DNA from: Methanobacteriota archaeon
GTDB taxonomy: Archaea; Halobacteriota; Bog-38; Methanoflorentales; Methanoflorentaceae
Length of the DNA: 32,504 nt
Direction of reading: 5' to 3'
Assembly: GCA_003158275.1 (NCBI GenBank)
Contig: PMIN01000001.1
Coordinates: forward strand, 1,283-33,786
Translations under genes and position numbers: made by a program
Shown here: positions 15,034 to 25,040 of the stretch, one piece after another
Layout of the letters: every line of letters begins with the position of its first letter
Numbering within the stretch: position 1 is the stretch's first letter
Notes under the pieces: generated by a model
The model's database searches: none
Seen by the model: only the letters and a program-made list of their open reading frames with translations
What the model was told of the DNA's origin: nothing

Positions 15034-18000
15034 CCTCCGCACCGTTGTGGGAAAAGCAAGGAAGATAATCGAACAAGATTTAGGCACTCAGCTTCTTAAA
15101 TTGGGGATAAAGCCAAATAACGGTACGATTCGTTCTCGAAGCGCGATTGACCCCCAGCAAGCAAAAATAAGAGCAGCTATCGAAGACGTACTGCGAAAAG
15201 AACGAAGCGCAGTCGACAGCGACGAAGCCGCAATTCAGAGATACATTCGGCACGCCGGCTCCACTTTTGTCAATCGAATCGCGGCACTTCGAGCATTAGA
15301 AGTTAGAGGCTTCATAATCGAGACGGTAGTCCAACGTAGCAAGTTTGGAGGATTTAGCCTTCGCGGCCGAAACATAGCTGAGAAGGATCCGAAATTGAAT
15401 CCACAGCAAGTACTCGAAGCTACCCTCAGAGAAGCATTTGATGAAATTGGACAAGAAATAGGGGCGTTGTTTGAGCTTGATAATGAGTATAGCCTTCTTT
15501 TCCCTACCACTAAAGCGATTAAAGACCTAATATCCCTCCTTACGGAACAAGTCACCGAAGAGGATTGGCTACAAGACGACATCGTTGGCTGGGTTTATCA
15601 ATATTACAATGATGAAATTCGGGCTGAATTCAGAAAAACAAAAAAGCCATTGAACGCAGATGATGTGCCAATCGTAAACCAATTCTATACGCCTCACTGG
15701 ATAGTCCGGTTACTAACCGACAACACACTGGGGCGCTTATGGCTCGAGCGTCAGGAAAGATGCTCATATTTAGCAAGTGAGGGGCAGAAACGTCAATTTT
15801 ACGAACTGCGGCGAATAGAGCACGAAAAAAGATCGGAATACAATTCGTCTTTGAGCTTATCTCAGCGCAAATATCAGAATGTTGATACCTTCTGCTCGTA
15901 TTTCTTGCCACTACCGGAGAAACCACCACAACGGAGAAAAACAAAAAGAGCGCGAGACATTAAAATACTCGATCCGGCTTGTGGCAGTGGACATTTCTTA
16001 ATCTATGCTTTTGACGTTCTTTATCGGATATACCTGGAAGATGAGCCTGAGCTATCAAAAGAGGCAATTCCGCAACTAATCCTCGAAAATAACCTTTTTG
16101 GAATCGACATAGATCTTCGTGCTGTGCAGCTTGCCGCGTTAAACCTCTATTTGAAGGCCAAGTCATACAATACAGATCTTCGAATATCGAAGATGAATCT
16201 AGTGTGCGCTGATTCACATATCGCTAATAGCGAAAACCGAGAGAAGTTTCTGGAGCGGTTTGCCCGCGATCCCGCTTTGCAGAAAATTTTTAAGACACTT
16301 TTTGAAAAACTTAACCACACTAATGAACTCGGCAGCCTTCTTAAGGTCCGCGATCCTTTCGAAGAGCTGCTAGAAATACGGCGAACAAAGCCTACGCAAG
16401 CTCATTTCGTCCAGAATAATAATCTGGCAGTGGCGTCAAGAAGCAGCGCCTTGGAATCCGCCAAGCTAGCGATGGAACGCACAAGGGCGCATGAGGCGAT
16501 GGTGATTCCAAAGAAAACAACTATTGAAGAAATGTTGAATGAGCTGGAAGCTTTTGAAAGGGAATGCGTGGAGCGGCAGGATATCGGGAGCCTGATTTTT
16601 GCAGCCGAGACTGAGAAATCAACTGGCCTCTTATCCTTGCTTTCGCAAAAATATGACGTAATACTAATGAATCCGCCGTATGGCGGCATGCCGAAAAAAT
16701 CTAAGGATTACGCTAAAAAGAATTACCCAAAAACGCATCACGAGTATTCGGCTGCCTTCATTGAGCAAGCAGTTAACCTAGTTGAACCAGACGGATACAT
16801 CGGGGGATTAGTAAGTCGCAGCTTCATGTTTCTAAAGAGATATCAATGGCTTCGCGAAACTTTGTTGACAGAGGAGACATCTTTGAACTCCGTTTTCGAT
16901 TTAGGCTTAGGAGTTCTTGAAGGGGCCACTGCCAGATGGACCGCACTGGTAACTCAAAAAAGTGACCCGCGCGAACGCACTCTCGAGAGCACCTCTGAAA
17001 CCGCCTTTTTGCGTTTGGTTGAGGCAAACAGCGAGGAACAAAGGATTAGTTGCTTTGAGAAAGCGTTGAATTTAGTAGTTGATAGTCGTAAGAGCGACAT
17101 AGTCCATTACGCCTCACCTCAGGAGCTTTTAAAGGTTCCAGGGATGCCGTATAGCTATTGGATCACTCACTCAATTAGGGAGATATTTGCCCGCTTCCCG
17201 CCACTAGATAAAGATGGTGCTGGTGTCAAAAACCAGGTCAAGCTTGCAGATGTAAGAGAAGGTTTGTTAACGAGCCAAAATGAGAGATTCATTCGTCAAT
17301 ACTGGGAGATTCCAAAAGAGAGTCTTGGAGAAGCGAAATGGGTTCCGTTCATAGAAACAGGAGAGGGGACTAGGTTTTATTCTGATATATTACTGGTTGT
17401 TAACTGGGAAGACGACGGACGCGAACTGAAAGCGCTTAAGACATCCATAACACCAAATCAGAAATACTACTTTAAGGAGGGGGTGTACTGCCCAGACATT
17501 GTAAGTTCACCATGTCTTAGTTTTCGCAAACTACCGCCAGGTGTAATCTTCGGGGGCAACGTCTCAGCAGCTTTTCCTTCGAAGAACGACTACTCGCTCC
17601 CTTTGCTTGCACTGGGGAATTCGACTCTCCTTGCGTATCTTTTCAGAGTCTTAGACGATCTTTCGCATCATCGAAGCCCAAGCTACGTATCAAAACTGCC
17701 AATAAACCTGACCGGCTTAAGATCTAGGACTTTACTAGCTGCGGCATTAGAAGCATACTATTTGACCAAAGAGTATCATACAGGGTCAGAAATTTCGCCG
17801 TTATTTTTGAAACCGTGGCTTCTCCAAATGGTCGGGCCAGAATCATCAGAAGCGGAACTGTTATTGAAAGAATCACTCTCGAACGAACTGAGCTACTTGG
17901 ATTGGAGCCATATCCGCCGAATACATAACATTTCAGGCTCTGTCGATATGTCTTTGCGAGAACTTGCTCTGCGCGCGATAAGACGAAAACAGCTCCTTGA

Positions 18001-18928
18001 CGACCGACTCAAGGAGATTCAAGAGACGATCGATACAGAGGTTTTTAAGCTTTACACAGTCACAGAAGAAGATCGCAAAATCATTGAACTGGAGCTATTA
18101 GGAGATGCTGAAAAAAGTAGGGGTCGAAATAAGGCCCGGGACGCTAAATATCTTCCTGTCAAACAAGCGGAAGCGATCGAAATCGATAGAGCAATAAAGA
18201 GTGAAACGGCTGCCTTAGTCTCATATTACGTCAAACAAGCTATAAGTGAAGATCAAGACGGGGTGATTCCACTCAATGATTCTTATGAAGAGGATTCACT
18301 CGCTAGACGTGTAATAGTGGCGATGGCTAACGATTTTGGTGCAGATCGCATGAACTCTATTCTTGAAGAGATCCATGAATTGTTGGGGGCTGCACTCGAA
18401 GACTGGATACAAAATGACTACTTTGAGTATCACGTTGACCAGTACAAGCGCCGTCCAATTCACTGGCAGGTGACGTCTAAGGGATTCGCGGACTCTCGCG
18501 ACGAGGCAACAGCATTTTCCTGCTTTGTAAATTATCATAAATTGACCAGAGATACCATTCCGAAGATTATCGCGCACTATCTTGCGCCTGTGAAACGTAG
18601 TGTTTACACCCGACACGAGAATCTCGAGAACGACGTTTATCAAGCCAAACTGAGCAACGATCGAACGCAACTAACGCAAAAAGCGAAAGACCTGCAAGAT
18701 TCACAAAACTCCCTCAATCAACTGGAAGCTTTTGAAGATGCCCTCACAAATGTCACAAAACCGCAAATGAGCAGCTCGAAACCATCTATTTCCTCTTGGT
18801 TCCAGGAAAAGGTAAAAGAGACGTCAGAAAATGGCTGGAATCCTGTCTTGGACTATGGCGTGTTAGTTAATATTCAACCACTCAAGCAAGCAAATCTCCT
18901 GCAAAAAAGCGTGGCGAAGGTAAAGTAG
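15011..18928 (+). CDS. pglX: BREX adenine-specific DNA methyltransferase PglX (BrxX)
   Basis: The product is 1305 residues, near the usual type 1 PglX length of about 1200. N6-adenine methyltransferase motifs are intact: motif I DPACGSGHFL starting at D321 (S-adenosylmethionine binding) and catalytic motif IV NPPYGG at 554-559. Before them is QFYTPHWIVRLLTDNTLG, typical of PglX and type IIG/III-like methylases. The C-terminal half (from about 740) carries the target-recognition part, with ISPLFLKPWLLQM and a helical tail. It methylates one strand of a non-palindromic site in host DNA, marking self; unmarked phage DNA is blocked. No nuclease motif is seen. The start follows a GGAGGT site; the stop abuts the pglZ ATG with no gap. 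Confidence 0.95.
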   Translation: MDRTRRNNLRTVVGKARKIIEQDLGTQLLKLGIKPNNGTIRSRSAIDPQQAKIRAAIEDVLRKERSAVDSDEAAIQRYIRHAGSTFVNRIAALRALEVRGFIIETVVQRSKFGGFSLRGRNIAEKDPKLNPQQVLEATLREAFDEIGQEIGALFELDNEYSLLFPTTKAIKDLISLLTEQVTEEDWLQDDIVGWVYQYYNDEIRAEFRKTKKPLNADDVPIVNQFYTPHWIVRLLTDNTLGRLWLERQERCSYLASEGQKRQFYELRRIEHEKRSEYNSSLSLSQRKYQNVDTFCSYFLPLPEKPPQRRKTKRARDIKILDPACGSGHFLIYAFDVLYRIYLEDEPELSKEAIPQLILENNLFGIDIDLRAVQLAALNLYLKAKSYNTDLRISKMNLVCADSHIANSENREKFLERFARDPALQKIFKTLFEKLNHTNELGSLLKVRDPFEELLEIRRTKPTQAHFVQNNNLAVASRSSALESAKLAMERTRAHEAMVIPKKTTIEEMLNELEAFERECVERQDIGSLIFAAETEKSTGLLSLLSQKYDVILMNPPYGGMPKKSKDYAKKNYPKTHHEYSAAFIEQAVNLVEPDGYIGGLVSRSFMFLKRYQWLRETLLTEETSLNSVFDLGLGVLEGATARWTALVTQKSDPRERTLESTSETAFLRLVEANSEEQRISCFEKALNLVVDSRKSDIVHYASPQELLKVPGMPYSYWITHSIREIFARFPPLDKDGAGVKNQVKLADVREGLLTSQNERFIRQYWEIPKESLGEAKWVPFIETGEGTRFYSDILLVVNWEDDGRELKALKTSITPNQKYYFKEGVYCPDIVSSPCLSFRKLPPGVIFGGNVSAAFPSKNDYSLPLLALGNSTLLAYLFRVLDDLSHHRSPSYVSKLPINLTGLRSRTLLAAALEAYYLTKEYHTGSEISPLFLKPWLLQMVGPESSEAELLLKESLSNELSYLDWSHIRRIHNISGSVDMSLRELALRAIRRKQLLDDRLKEIQETIDTEVFKLYTVTEEDRKIIELELLGDAEKSRGRNKARDAKYLPVKQAEAIEIDRAIKSETAALVSYYVKQAISEDQDGVIPLNDSYEEDSLARRVIVAMANDFGADRMNSILEEIHELLGAALEDWIQNDYFEYHVDQYKRRPIHWQVTSKGFADSRDEATAFSCFVNYHKLTRDTIPKIIAHYLAPVKRSVYTRHENLENDVYQAKLSNDRTQLTQKAKDLQDSQNSLNQLEAFEDALTNVTKPQMSSSKPSISSWFQEKVKETSENGWNPVLDYGVLVNIQPLKQANLLQKSVAKVK

Positions 18929-21418
18929 ATGCAGAAAACCCGCCTCGAGGATGCTGTTCGAGATATCATCGAGTCAGACTTTAGAGAGAAGCAAATAATC
19001 GTATGGTACGACGAGGGTGAAACTTTAAAAACCGCAATCAAAAGAGCGATACCGGACTACGCGAAAGCCATCTTCTTTGAGGGAAGCTACCTTAAGGTCA
19101 GGGCCATCGTTGAACAGCAGGATCGAGAGTTTAAGCATAAATGGTTTATATATGTTGGCGACCAGCCACGAGAAAGAAGCTGGCTTAAGGATTACGAGCT
19201 ATTTGGCGTACGCCACGAATTGACTCTAGCAAGAATTCTTGCGAGCTCATTTGGCTTAAAGTCAAACACTCGTGTTAGGGAACTATTATCTGGAAAGGGC
19301 GGCCGACTTCTGACAGAGAACTGGAGTCGTTTCATCGATGCTACGGACGTTCCGCTAACTGCGAAAAGCGTCATCGAAGGTCTTCTTGCTGCTATTTTTG
19401 GAATGCTTCACGGTTTTGATATTAAAACAGCCGTCCTTACCTATCTTAGCGATCCAAAATACGCACGAGAACTCGCTGAGTACGACATTTATCCAGAATT
19501 TTGGCGAAAGATCTCGCACGAAATCTGGGGCAGCGAGCGTATCTCTAGCGTCCAGAATCAAACACAAGATCGTGAGCATCTTGCCGCTACGGTGCTTCTC
19601 ACTGAGTTTGTCGAGCGCTCCAACGGCTTCTGTGAAAACGAATTTGCGCAGTTGATTCCCAAGAAAGAGCGGCGAAGCACGTTGGTTGCACTGGTTGACG
19701 AGTGGACGCAATACGGCCCATTCGCTGATGCGTTTTTCGAATGGGCAAGTCTTGTCCAAGCAAAATATGGTATAGAGGACCGAATCCAGAATGAGCCGTC
19801 GATTGCACGAAGTGTCAGTTTTGAAGCTATTGATACCGCCCTACTCAGGCAACTTGTGACGCGAATTAATCGAGAGGGGATAGAAAAGACTGTTCCACTG
19901 ATGGAACAAATTGCTCCAGTCCGCAGTCAAACTATCTGGGCTCGCAGCAAGAAAGTGGCTTTTTGGGATGCAATCTCTGTGGCGGCATCCTTGATGCGCC
20001 GGATCAAAGATGCACAGAAGCAGATTGCGAACGAGCGTCTATCTGCTGACGATCTGATACGACGGTATACTGACGATGATGGATGGTGGGAATTGGATGA
20101 CATGTCGATCTCTTTGACTGCGCTCGGACCTTCAGGTGGTCCGGAGATGCAACATGCCATCCTGGAGCCAGCTACTCAATATTATGGCAAATGGCTATCC
20201 AATTTGGGTACACGTTTCTCTGAAGCCGTTGTTCAGTCAAAAATGTGGACTTCGCACACGATAGGGCCACAGAGGACCTTTTTTAACGAAGCGGCCGTAT
20301 CAAAAAATGAGCGAGTGGCGATCTTGCTGATCGACGCGCTCCGTTATGACCTTGCAAAACGATTAGCGGCGAAGCTTAGCGATAAAGGCTACGAAGTAAC
20401 GACCCGTAATGTCCTCTCGTCATTACCCTCTACGACGGAGGTTGGCATGGGGGCGCTTCTCCCATACCACAACAATAACTTCCTTCTCGACGTCAAAGAC
20501 AGTAAGATCAAGGTTGCGATAGGGGCGAACGAAATAACCACGAGAACGCAGAGAAAAGAATGGATTACTAGATGTTTTCCGAGTGCTGTTTTTTTCGACA
20601 TTAATGAGATAACCAGAAAAACTCCTCGACAGCTTCATGACACGATCGAAAATGCCTTCCAGCTTTTTGTCCTCGACCACGAAGTAGACCAGATGGGCAC
20701 ATTTAACACAACGGACGTCAGTGCGAGCGTGTTCTTAAGCCTCGTCGACCGAATAGCAAAAGCGGTTGAGTCACTACACCAAGCAGGTGTATCTAAAGTA
20801 GTCATAGGAACTGACCACGGCTTTCTTGTTTTACCACGTGAGCTGCGAGGAGATGCTCCGATTAAGGGTATTCCAGGGAACCAAGATACGTTCAAATCGT
20901 GGCGTTTTGTAATCGGCAAACCTCCTGGTGATCCAACTCTAATTTCATTCAGCTACGAAGACCTAGGGCTCGGGTCTGGCGGAATCGCACGCTTCCCTCG
21001 TAGCACGCATATATTCGCTTTGCGCGGAACTCAAGATTTCTTCCACGGCGGAATCAGCCTGCAAGAGAATTGTCTTTTATGCATTACGTCGGTTAGCAAG
21101 TTAGAAGATCTGGAGCTGGTCAAAGTGCACGTTGAAGTTCCGGAGCAACTCAACCCTCAAGATATTCCCATTACGCTAAAGCCAGAACATAACGTTACTA
21201 GGTCGCCTCGGAGCGTTATCGTCGAGGTGTTGGAGGGCGAGAAGGTTCTTTATCAAACACCGGAGCATAAAATCTTCGTAGAGCCCGTGCACGTCCACAT
21301 TGCGCTGCAGGAGACCCCGCAGAACTTGAGGATTAAGGTCTACGACGTCGACACGTATGAAGTGCTCTTTAGCGAAACACGAGATACCATAAGCCGCGGA
21401 TTTGATGATTTTCTCTAG
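18929..21418 (+). CDS. pglZ: BREX alkaline-phosphatase-like protein PglZ (BrxZ, type 1)
   Basis: The product is 829 residues, standard for type 1 PglZ. The ATG begins immediately after the pglX stop, with AAGG 8 nt upstream. The N-terminal half is the family-specific part (IIVWYDEGETLKTAI near 22). The alkaline-phosphatase-superfamily core starts with LLIDALRYD (D469, D474: metal and substrate region), continues with SSLPSTTEVGMGALLP, and includes the late metal motif GTDHGF (D629, H630). PglZ is essential for BREX; members have metal-dependent phosphodiesterase or nuclease-like activity in vitro and are structural partners of PglX and BrxB/C. The metal ligands are conserved, so it is probably active. 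It is followed after 14 nt by brxL. Confidence 0.94.
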   Translation: MQKTRLEDAVRDIIESDFREKQIIVWYDEGETLKTAIKRAIPDYAKAIFFEGSYLKVRAIVEQQDREFKHKWFIYVGDQPRERSWLKDYELFGVRHELTLARILASSFGLKSNTRVRELLSGKGGRLLTENWSRFIDATDVPLTAKSVIEGLLAAIFGMLHGFDIKTAVLTYLSDPKYARELAEYDIYPEFWRKISHEIWGSERISSVQNQTQDREHLAATVLLTEFVERSNGFCENEFAQLIPKKERRSTLVALVDEWTQYGPFADAFFEWASLVQAKYGIEDRIQNEPSIARSVSFEAIDTALLRQLVTRINREGIEKTVPLMEQIAPVRSQTIWARSKKVAFWDAISVAASLMRRIKDAQKQIANERLSADDLIRRYTDDDGWWELDDMSISLTALGPSGGPEMQHAILEPATQYYGKWLSNLGTRFSEAVVQSKMWTSHTIGPQRTFFNEAAVSKNERVAILLIDALRYDLAKRLAAKLSDKGYEVTTRNVLSSLPSTTEVGMGALLPYHNNNFLLDVKDSKIKVAIGANEITTRTQRKEWITRCFPSAVFFDINEITRKTPRQLHDTIENAFQLFVLDHEVDQMGTFNTTDVSASVFLSLVDRIAKAVESLHQAGVSKVVIGTDHGFLVLPRELRGDAPIKGIPGNQDTFKSWRFVIGKPPGDPTLISFSYEDLGLGSGGIARFPRSTHIFALRGTQDFFHGGISLQENCLLCITSVSKLEDLELVKVHVEVPEQLNPQDIPITLKPEHNVTRSPRSVIVEVLEGEKVLYQTPEHKIFVEPVHVHIALQETPQNLRIKVYDVDTYEVLFSETRDTISRGFDDFL

Positions 21419-21432
21419 TAAAAGTGATAAAA

Positions 21433-23463
21433 ATGGACGATCTAGATCAAAAACTCGTCTCCCTCTTTCCGGGAAAAATCGTCCGGAAAGATCTCGTTCT
21501 ACCTCTAAAGGGTCAATTAAACGTTCCTACGTACGTGCTTGAGTACCTTCTAGGGAAGTATTGTTCTTCATCAAATGCTGAAGTTATTGAGGCAGGACTG
21601 AGAAAAGTCCACGAGATTCTAACTGACAATTACGTACGGCCGGACCAAAGCGAGCTTGAGAAAGCCAAGATCAAGGAATTTGGTCGGCACAAGATTATTG
21701 ACAAAATCAAGGTCAAGTTAGTTGAAACAGACGATAAATACTGGGCTGAGCTATCCAATCTTCAGCTGGACTACATAAACATTTCTGATTATCTCGTTAA
21801 CAAGTATGAAAAACTGCTGACTGGAGGAATCTGGGCTATGGTCGAGATTGAATATAATCGAGGCCTTACCCATCGAGGCGTAAATAGGCCTTTTAACATT
21901 ATTGATCTGCGGCCAATACAACTTGCAATTTCAACTTTAGGTGAGATTCAAGAGAAACGCCACTTTTTCACGCGGGATGAATGGCTTGACACGCTGCTAC
22001 GCAGTATAGGCATAGAGCCGAGCAATGACGAGCTCACCCACCGCACAAAGATGCTTCTGCTGGCACGGCTAATTCCCCTCTGTGAAAACAACTTCAACTT
22101 TGTGGAGTTGGGTCCTCGAGGAACGGGCAAAAGCTACGTATATCGAGAGATTTCGCCGTTCTCCATACTCATATCAGGTGGGAAAACCACCGTGGCCAGT
22201 TTGTTCGTTAACATCGGCACCAGAAAGATAGGGATGGTGGGCCTTTGGGATGTGATTGGATTTGATGAGGTAGCGGGAATGGCGTTTCGCGACACTTCAG
22301 CCATCCAAATCTTGAAAGACTATATGGAGTTAGGAAGCTTCTCTCGTGGACGAGAAGAGATCCACGCTATGGCTTCAATGGTGTTCAACGGAAATATTGA
22401 CGATGTTGAACGCGCGCTTGAGACATCACATCTTTTCATAACGTTCCCGCCAGAGATGCAAGACACTGCGCTTCTCGATAGGCTGCATCTATTCCTTCCT
22501 GGATGGGAAGTACCAAAAATGAAGGACGAATACTTCACGCAGAATTACGGATTCGTCGTAAACTACGTATCCGAGCTTCTGCGCGAACTGCGATCTGTTA
22601 CGTTCGTAGGTACCCTCGATACGTACTTTGATCTAGGCAGCCACCTCAACACGCGCGATGCCCGAGCCGTTCGAAAGATTGTGTCTGGATTCATCAAACT
22701 GTTGCATCCTGATGGAACTGTCTCAAAGGAGGAGCTCGAAGAATACCTTATACTAGGCCTGGAAATGCGCCGGAGAGTGAAAGAACAGCTGCGAAAAATC
22801 GGAGGCAAGGAGTTCTGGGAAGTCAACTTCTCATATGTGGACAAGGACACGAATATCGAAGTTGATGTGGATGCTCCGGAAATTGCCAAGTTTAGGAACA
22901 GACGAATCGATCTAGCTGAGCCGCGCGTGGGGAGGATCTACGGATTGGCCGCTACGGGGTTCGGAGGGAGTTTACTGGTCCTCGAGGTGGCTGCGATGAG
23001 AGGATCTGGACGGCTGAAGATGACCGGCGGTCTCCGCAAGACGATAAAAGAGTCGATCGTCACAGCGTATGATTATCTTAGGGCCAATTACGAGAAGTAC
23101 GGTATTGCCAAGGATTACTTTAACGCCCACGATATCCATTTTCAAGCCGTAGAGCTTGCGGTTCCAAAAGAGGGGCCATCCGCAGGCATAACAAGCGCCA
23201 CTGTCCTCTTGTCAACTGCAACAAATCGCAAGATAAGGTCAGACATGGCCATGACCGGTGAGCTAACCATCCATGGAGAGGTGTACCCAGTCGGAGCTAT
23301 CGATGAAAAAGTCACCGCTGCCTATGAAAATGGCATAAAACTCATCGTGGTGTCTGAACGGAATAAGAAGGATGTTGAAGCCCTCAGTGAAGAAATAAAA
23401 GAGAAGATGCAATTCGTTTTTGCCAAAGGTATTGATGACGTATTCCAGGTTGCCTTCATTTAG
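21433..23463 (+). CDS. brxL: BREX Lon-like protein BrxL
   Basis: The product is 676 residues from ATG 21433, giving the typical N-terminus MDDLDQKL...VRKDLV; GTG 21424 is in frame but less likely. Three parts are visible: an N-terminal DNA-binding-type region with NVPTYVLEYLLGKYC; an AAA+ module with Walker A GPRGTGKS (227-234); and a C-terminal Lon-like domain. The Lon Ser-Lys pair is preserved, S583 in KEGPSAGIT and K626 in GAIDEKV, a spacing of 43 residues, the same as the S679-K722 pair of E. coli Lon. BrxL forms DNA-binding oligomeric barrels and is needed for phage exclusion but not for methylation. It completes the type 1 operon, and no further gene follows for about 200 nt. Confidence 0.94.
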   Translation: MDDLDQKLVSLFPGKIVRKDLVLPLKGQLNVPTYVLEYLLGKYCSSSNAEVIEAGLRKVHEILTDNYVRPDQSELEKAKIKEFGRHKIIDKIKVKLVETDDKYWAELSNLQLDYINISDYLVNKYEKLLTGGIWAMVEIEYNRGLTHRGVNRPFNIIDLRPIQLAISTLGEIQEKRHFFTRDEWLDTLLRSIGIEPSNDELTHRTKMLLLARLIPLCENNFNFVELGPRGTGKSYVYREISPFSILISGGKTTVASLFVNIGTRKIGMVGLWDVIGFDEVAGMAFRDTSAIQILKDYMELGSFSRGREEIHAMASMVFNGNIDDVERALETSHLFITFPPEMQDTALLDRLHLFLPGWEVPKMKDEYFTQNYGFVVNYVSELLRELRSVTFVGTLDTYFDLGSHLNTRDARAVRKIVSGFIKLLHPDGTVSKEELEEYLILGLEMRRRVKEQLRKIGGKEFWEVNFSYVDKDTNIEVDVDAPEIAKFRNRRIDLAEPRVGRIYGLAATGFGGSLLVLEVAAMRGSGRLKMTGGLRKTIKESIVTAYDYLRANYEKYGIAKDYFNAHDIHFQAVELAVPKEGPSAGITSATVLLSTATNRKIRSDMAMTGELTIHGEVYPVGAIDEKVTAAYENGIKLIVVSERNKKDVEALSEEIKEKMQFVFAKGIDDVFQVAFI

Positions 23464-23665
23464 CGATAACACCTTGCTTCTCGCAATTCTGTCTCTGGTG
23501 CAAGCCAACTTGTGTTACAGCTGAAGTAAAGTCACGAAAGCTACTTTATCTAAGATCGGCATAAATACCCCAATTGTCAGAAAGCAACCTCAAAGCACAA
23601 TGGGCTGAGGGCACTGGTTGAAACACAAAGGCATTGTGGTTGTGAAGCGGATTTGAGGCATAGCT

Positions 23666-24151
23666 ATGAAAAAACTTGTTATTGTCTCGGGCTCTAGTAA
23701 AATTCGTGAATTTCCAAAAGAGCCTATTTTTGCTCTAGAACGATTCGCTGGTCCTGCAACAGGCGTTGCAGCGAGGTACTTCAAAAATAGCCAGCTGCAA
23801 AACATAGACGTAATGATCTTATCACCCACATACGGGTTAGTCGAGGCGAATCAAAAAATAGGCTACAAGCAGCCGGCAAAAGCAGAGAGAGGCTGGTCCA
23901 ATTTGGATCTGAACGAAACAGATTTGGACAAAATGAGAGATTCTAACTTAGCGAAATTGAAAAACAAGTTTGCAGGGGAGCGATACGACGAAATCTACGT
24001 AAATATTGGTAGGGAGTTCTTACCTATGGTACGAGGGTTAAGGAACATAATTCCAAAGACCGCAAAAATCACTTGCGCTGAAGGTGCAGGCTTTGGGTTC
24101 AAGTTGGCACATATGAAGGACTGGTTCGAAAAAAACACTAGTGGCACGTAG
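23666..24151 (+). CDS. DUF6884-like protein
   Basis: The product is 161 residues from ATG 23666, with GAGG 7 nt upstream (23655-23658). The N-terminal strand KKLVIVSGSSKI, the motif MILSPTYGLVEANQKIGYKQP (near 52-72) and IYVNIGREFLPMVRGL (near 110) match the pattern of DUF6884/YaaA-like proteins, where a strand ends in LSA-x-x-GLL before a conserved Pro/Tyr. These proteins have a Rossmann-like fold and often sit near 7-deazaguanine DNA-modification or defence genes; their enzyme role is unclear. Here it lies 202 nt after brxL on the same strand, with a TATA-like ATAAATA near 23561, so it is probably a separately transcribed accessory of the BREX island. A T-run follows its stop. Confidence 0.65.
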   Translation: MKKLVIVSGSSKIREFPKEPIFALERFAGPATGVAARYFKNSQLQNIDVMILSPTYGLVEANQKIGYKQPAKAERGWSNLDLNETDLDKMRDSNLAKLKNKFAGERYDEIYVNIGREFLPMVRGLRNIIPKTAKITCAEGAGFGFKLAHMKDWFEKNTSGT

Positions 24152-24165
24152 ATAATCTTCTCTCA

Positions 24166-24172
24166 TTTTTTT
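24166..24172 (+). terminator. Oligo-T archaeal terminator after the DUF6884-like gene
   Basis: Seven T residues lie 14 nt past the stop codon, without a stem. Archaeal RNA polymerase can terminate at T-runs of this kind. It is the likely right end of the plus-strand defence island. Confidence 0.45.
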
Positions 24173-24857
24173 GCAAAGTTTAGAGGATGCTTATGTGTTT
24201 GCTGACAGGATCGGCAAGCTTCCTGACAAAACGGCATTGGATTTTTAGGCCCTCAGTCGAATTGAGGTGAATTTGTAACTTCTTCAAATAGCTCGAACAG
24301 CCACTGCAGAATAGCGGTTGTAAGATCTTAGAATTCCGATGCGGCTAGGGCCAGCCATCTTTCATGCTTTTCGTTGTTGTCAAGAGCATTTGCAGTGAAA
24401 AATGGTTAAAAAGTCATTAAGCTAGTGCAGCTATTTTACGTAGCGTCGCTGCCTTTGACTTTAAAGGGGGCCACGTACGGCAACTTTTTTGTCGAGAGGA
24501 TTCCGTCACTCATCATATGAATCGTAAGCAGTATACCTGGGCTCGGACTCGGATTGAGGTGCGTTGGACCGCAAGAGAGCATGCTGATGAATATTGCTTT
24601 AGCTCTCGTCAACCCATACGGTCGAAGAGACAAGCTCCACGAAGAAAGATGCAGGCATAAGAATCCAAAACTATATACCTGGTTTTAGTCCTTGTTCTGT
24701 GTCTAGCTTTGTGTGTGAGAGCAGGCCGTATTGGTATCAGCTCGGCGGCTTGCTCTCGATTCTTTTTGTTATTCCTTGTAACTCGATGAGTGGATCAACG
24801 TTAGACTCGCACCGCTTAGAGCGGTTAGAATCTGCGCGGACCCTCGCTGCATTTTAA

Positions 24858-25040
24858 TGCATTCTGAGACAACTGGGGGTCCCCCAGCACGATTACGATC
24901 GCGAGGACGTGTTTGCTGGATTTCTCCGCAACTACGAACGATTTCTGCGCTTCTATCAAGACGTTGCAGGGACGGACCGCGTAACGTCTTTCCCAGCGAA
25001 ATCGAAAATAGTCACGTCTTTGCTTTTATACGAGCCGTGA
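24858..25040 (+). pseudogene. Possible 3' remnant of a lost protein gene
   Basis: Sixty codons are open from after a TAA at 24855-24857 to a TGA at 25038, without an initiator or ribosome binding site. The translation contains LGVPQHDYDREDVFAGF, LRNYERFLRFYQDV and KIVTSLLLYEP, which has the residue balance of a real helical C-terminus rather than random DNA. No family is recognised. An overlapping frame (24857-25090) reads as low-quality Arg/Ser-rich sequence. Confidence 0.25.
24873..24887. repeat. Perfect GC-rich 15-bp palindrome
   Basis: CTGGGGG and CCCCCAG flank a single T. It stands out in otherwise mixed-composition intergenic DNA and lies inside the possible gene remnant. Confidence 0.5.

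Noticed and set aside
10087-23463. A type 2 (Pgl) or other phage-growth-limitation system
   Set aside because: No PglW kinase is present. The gene set brxA-brxB-brxC-pglX-pglZ-brxL matches type 1 BREX exactly.
23596-23638. Inverted repeat CACAATG/CATTGTG before the DUF6884-like gene
   Set aside because: Only 7 bp with a 29-nt spacer; this can easily occur by chance.
24436-24633. 65-codon minus-strand frame in the gene-poor stretch
   Set aside because: No ribosome binding site, no motif, and unremarkable composition.
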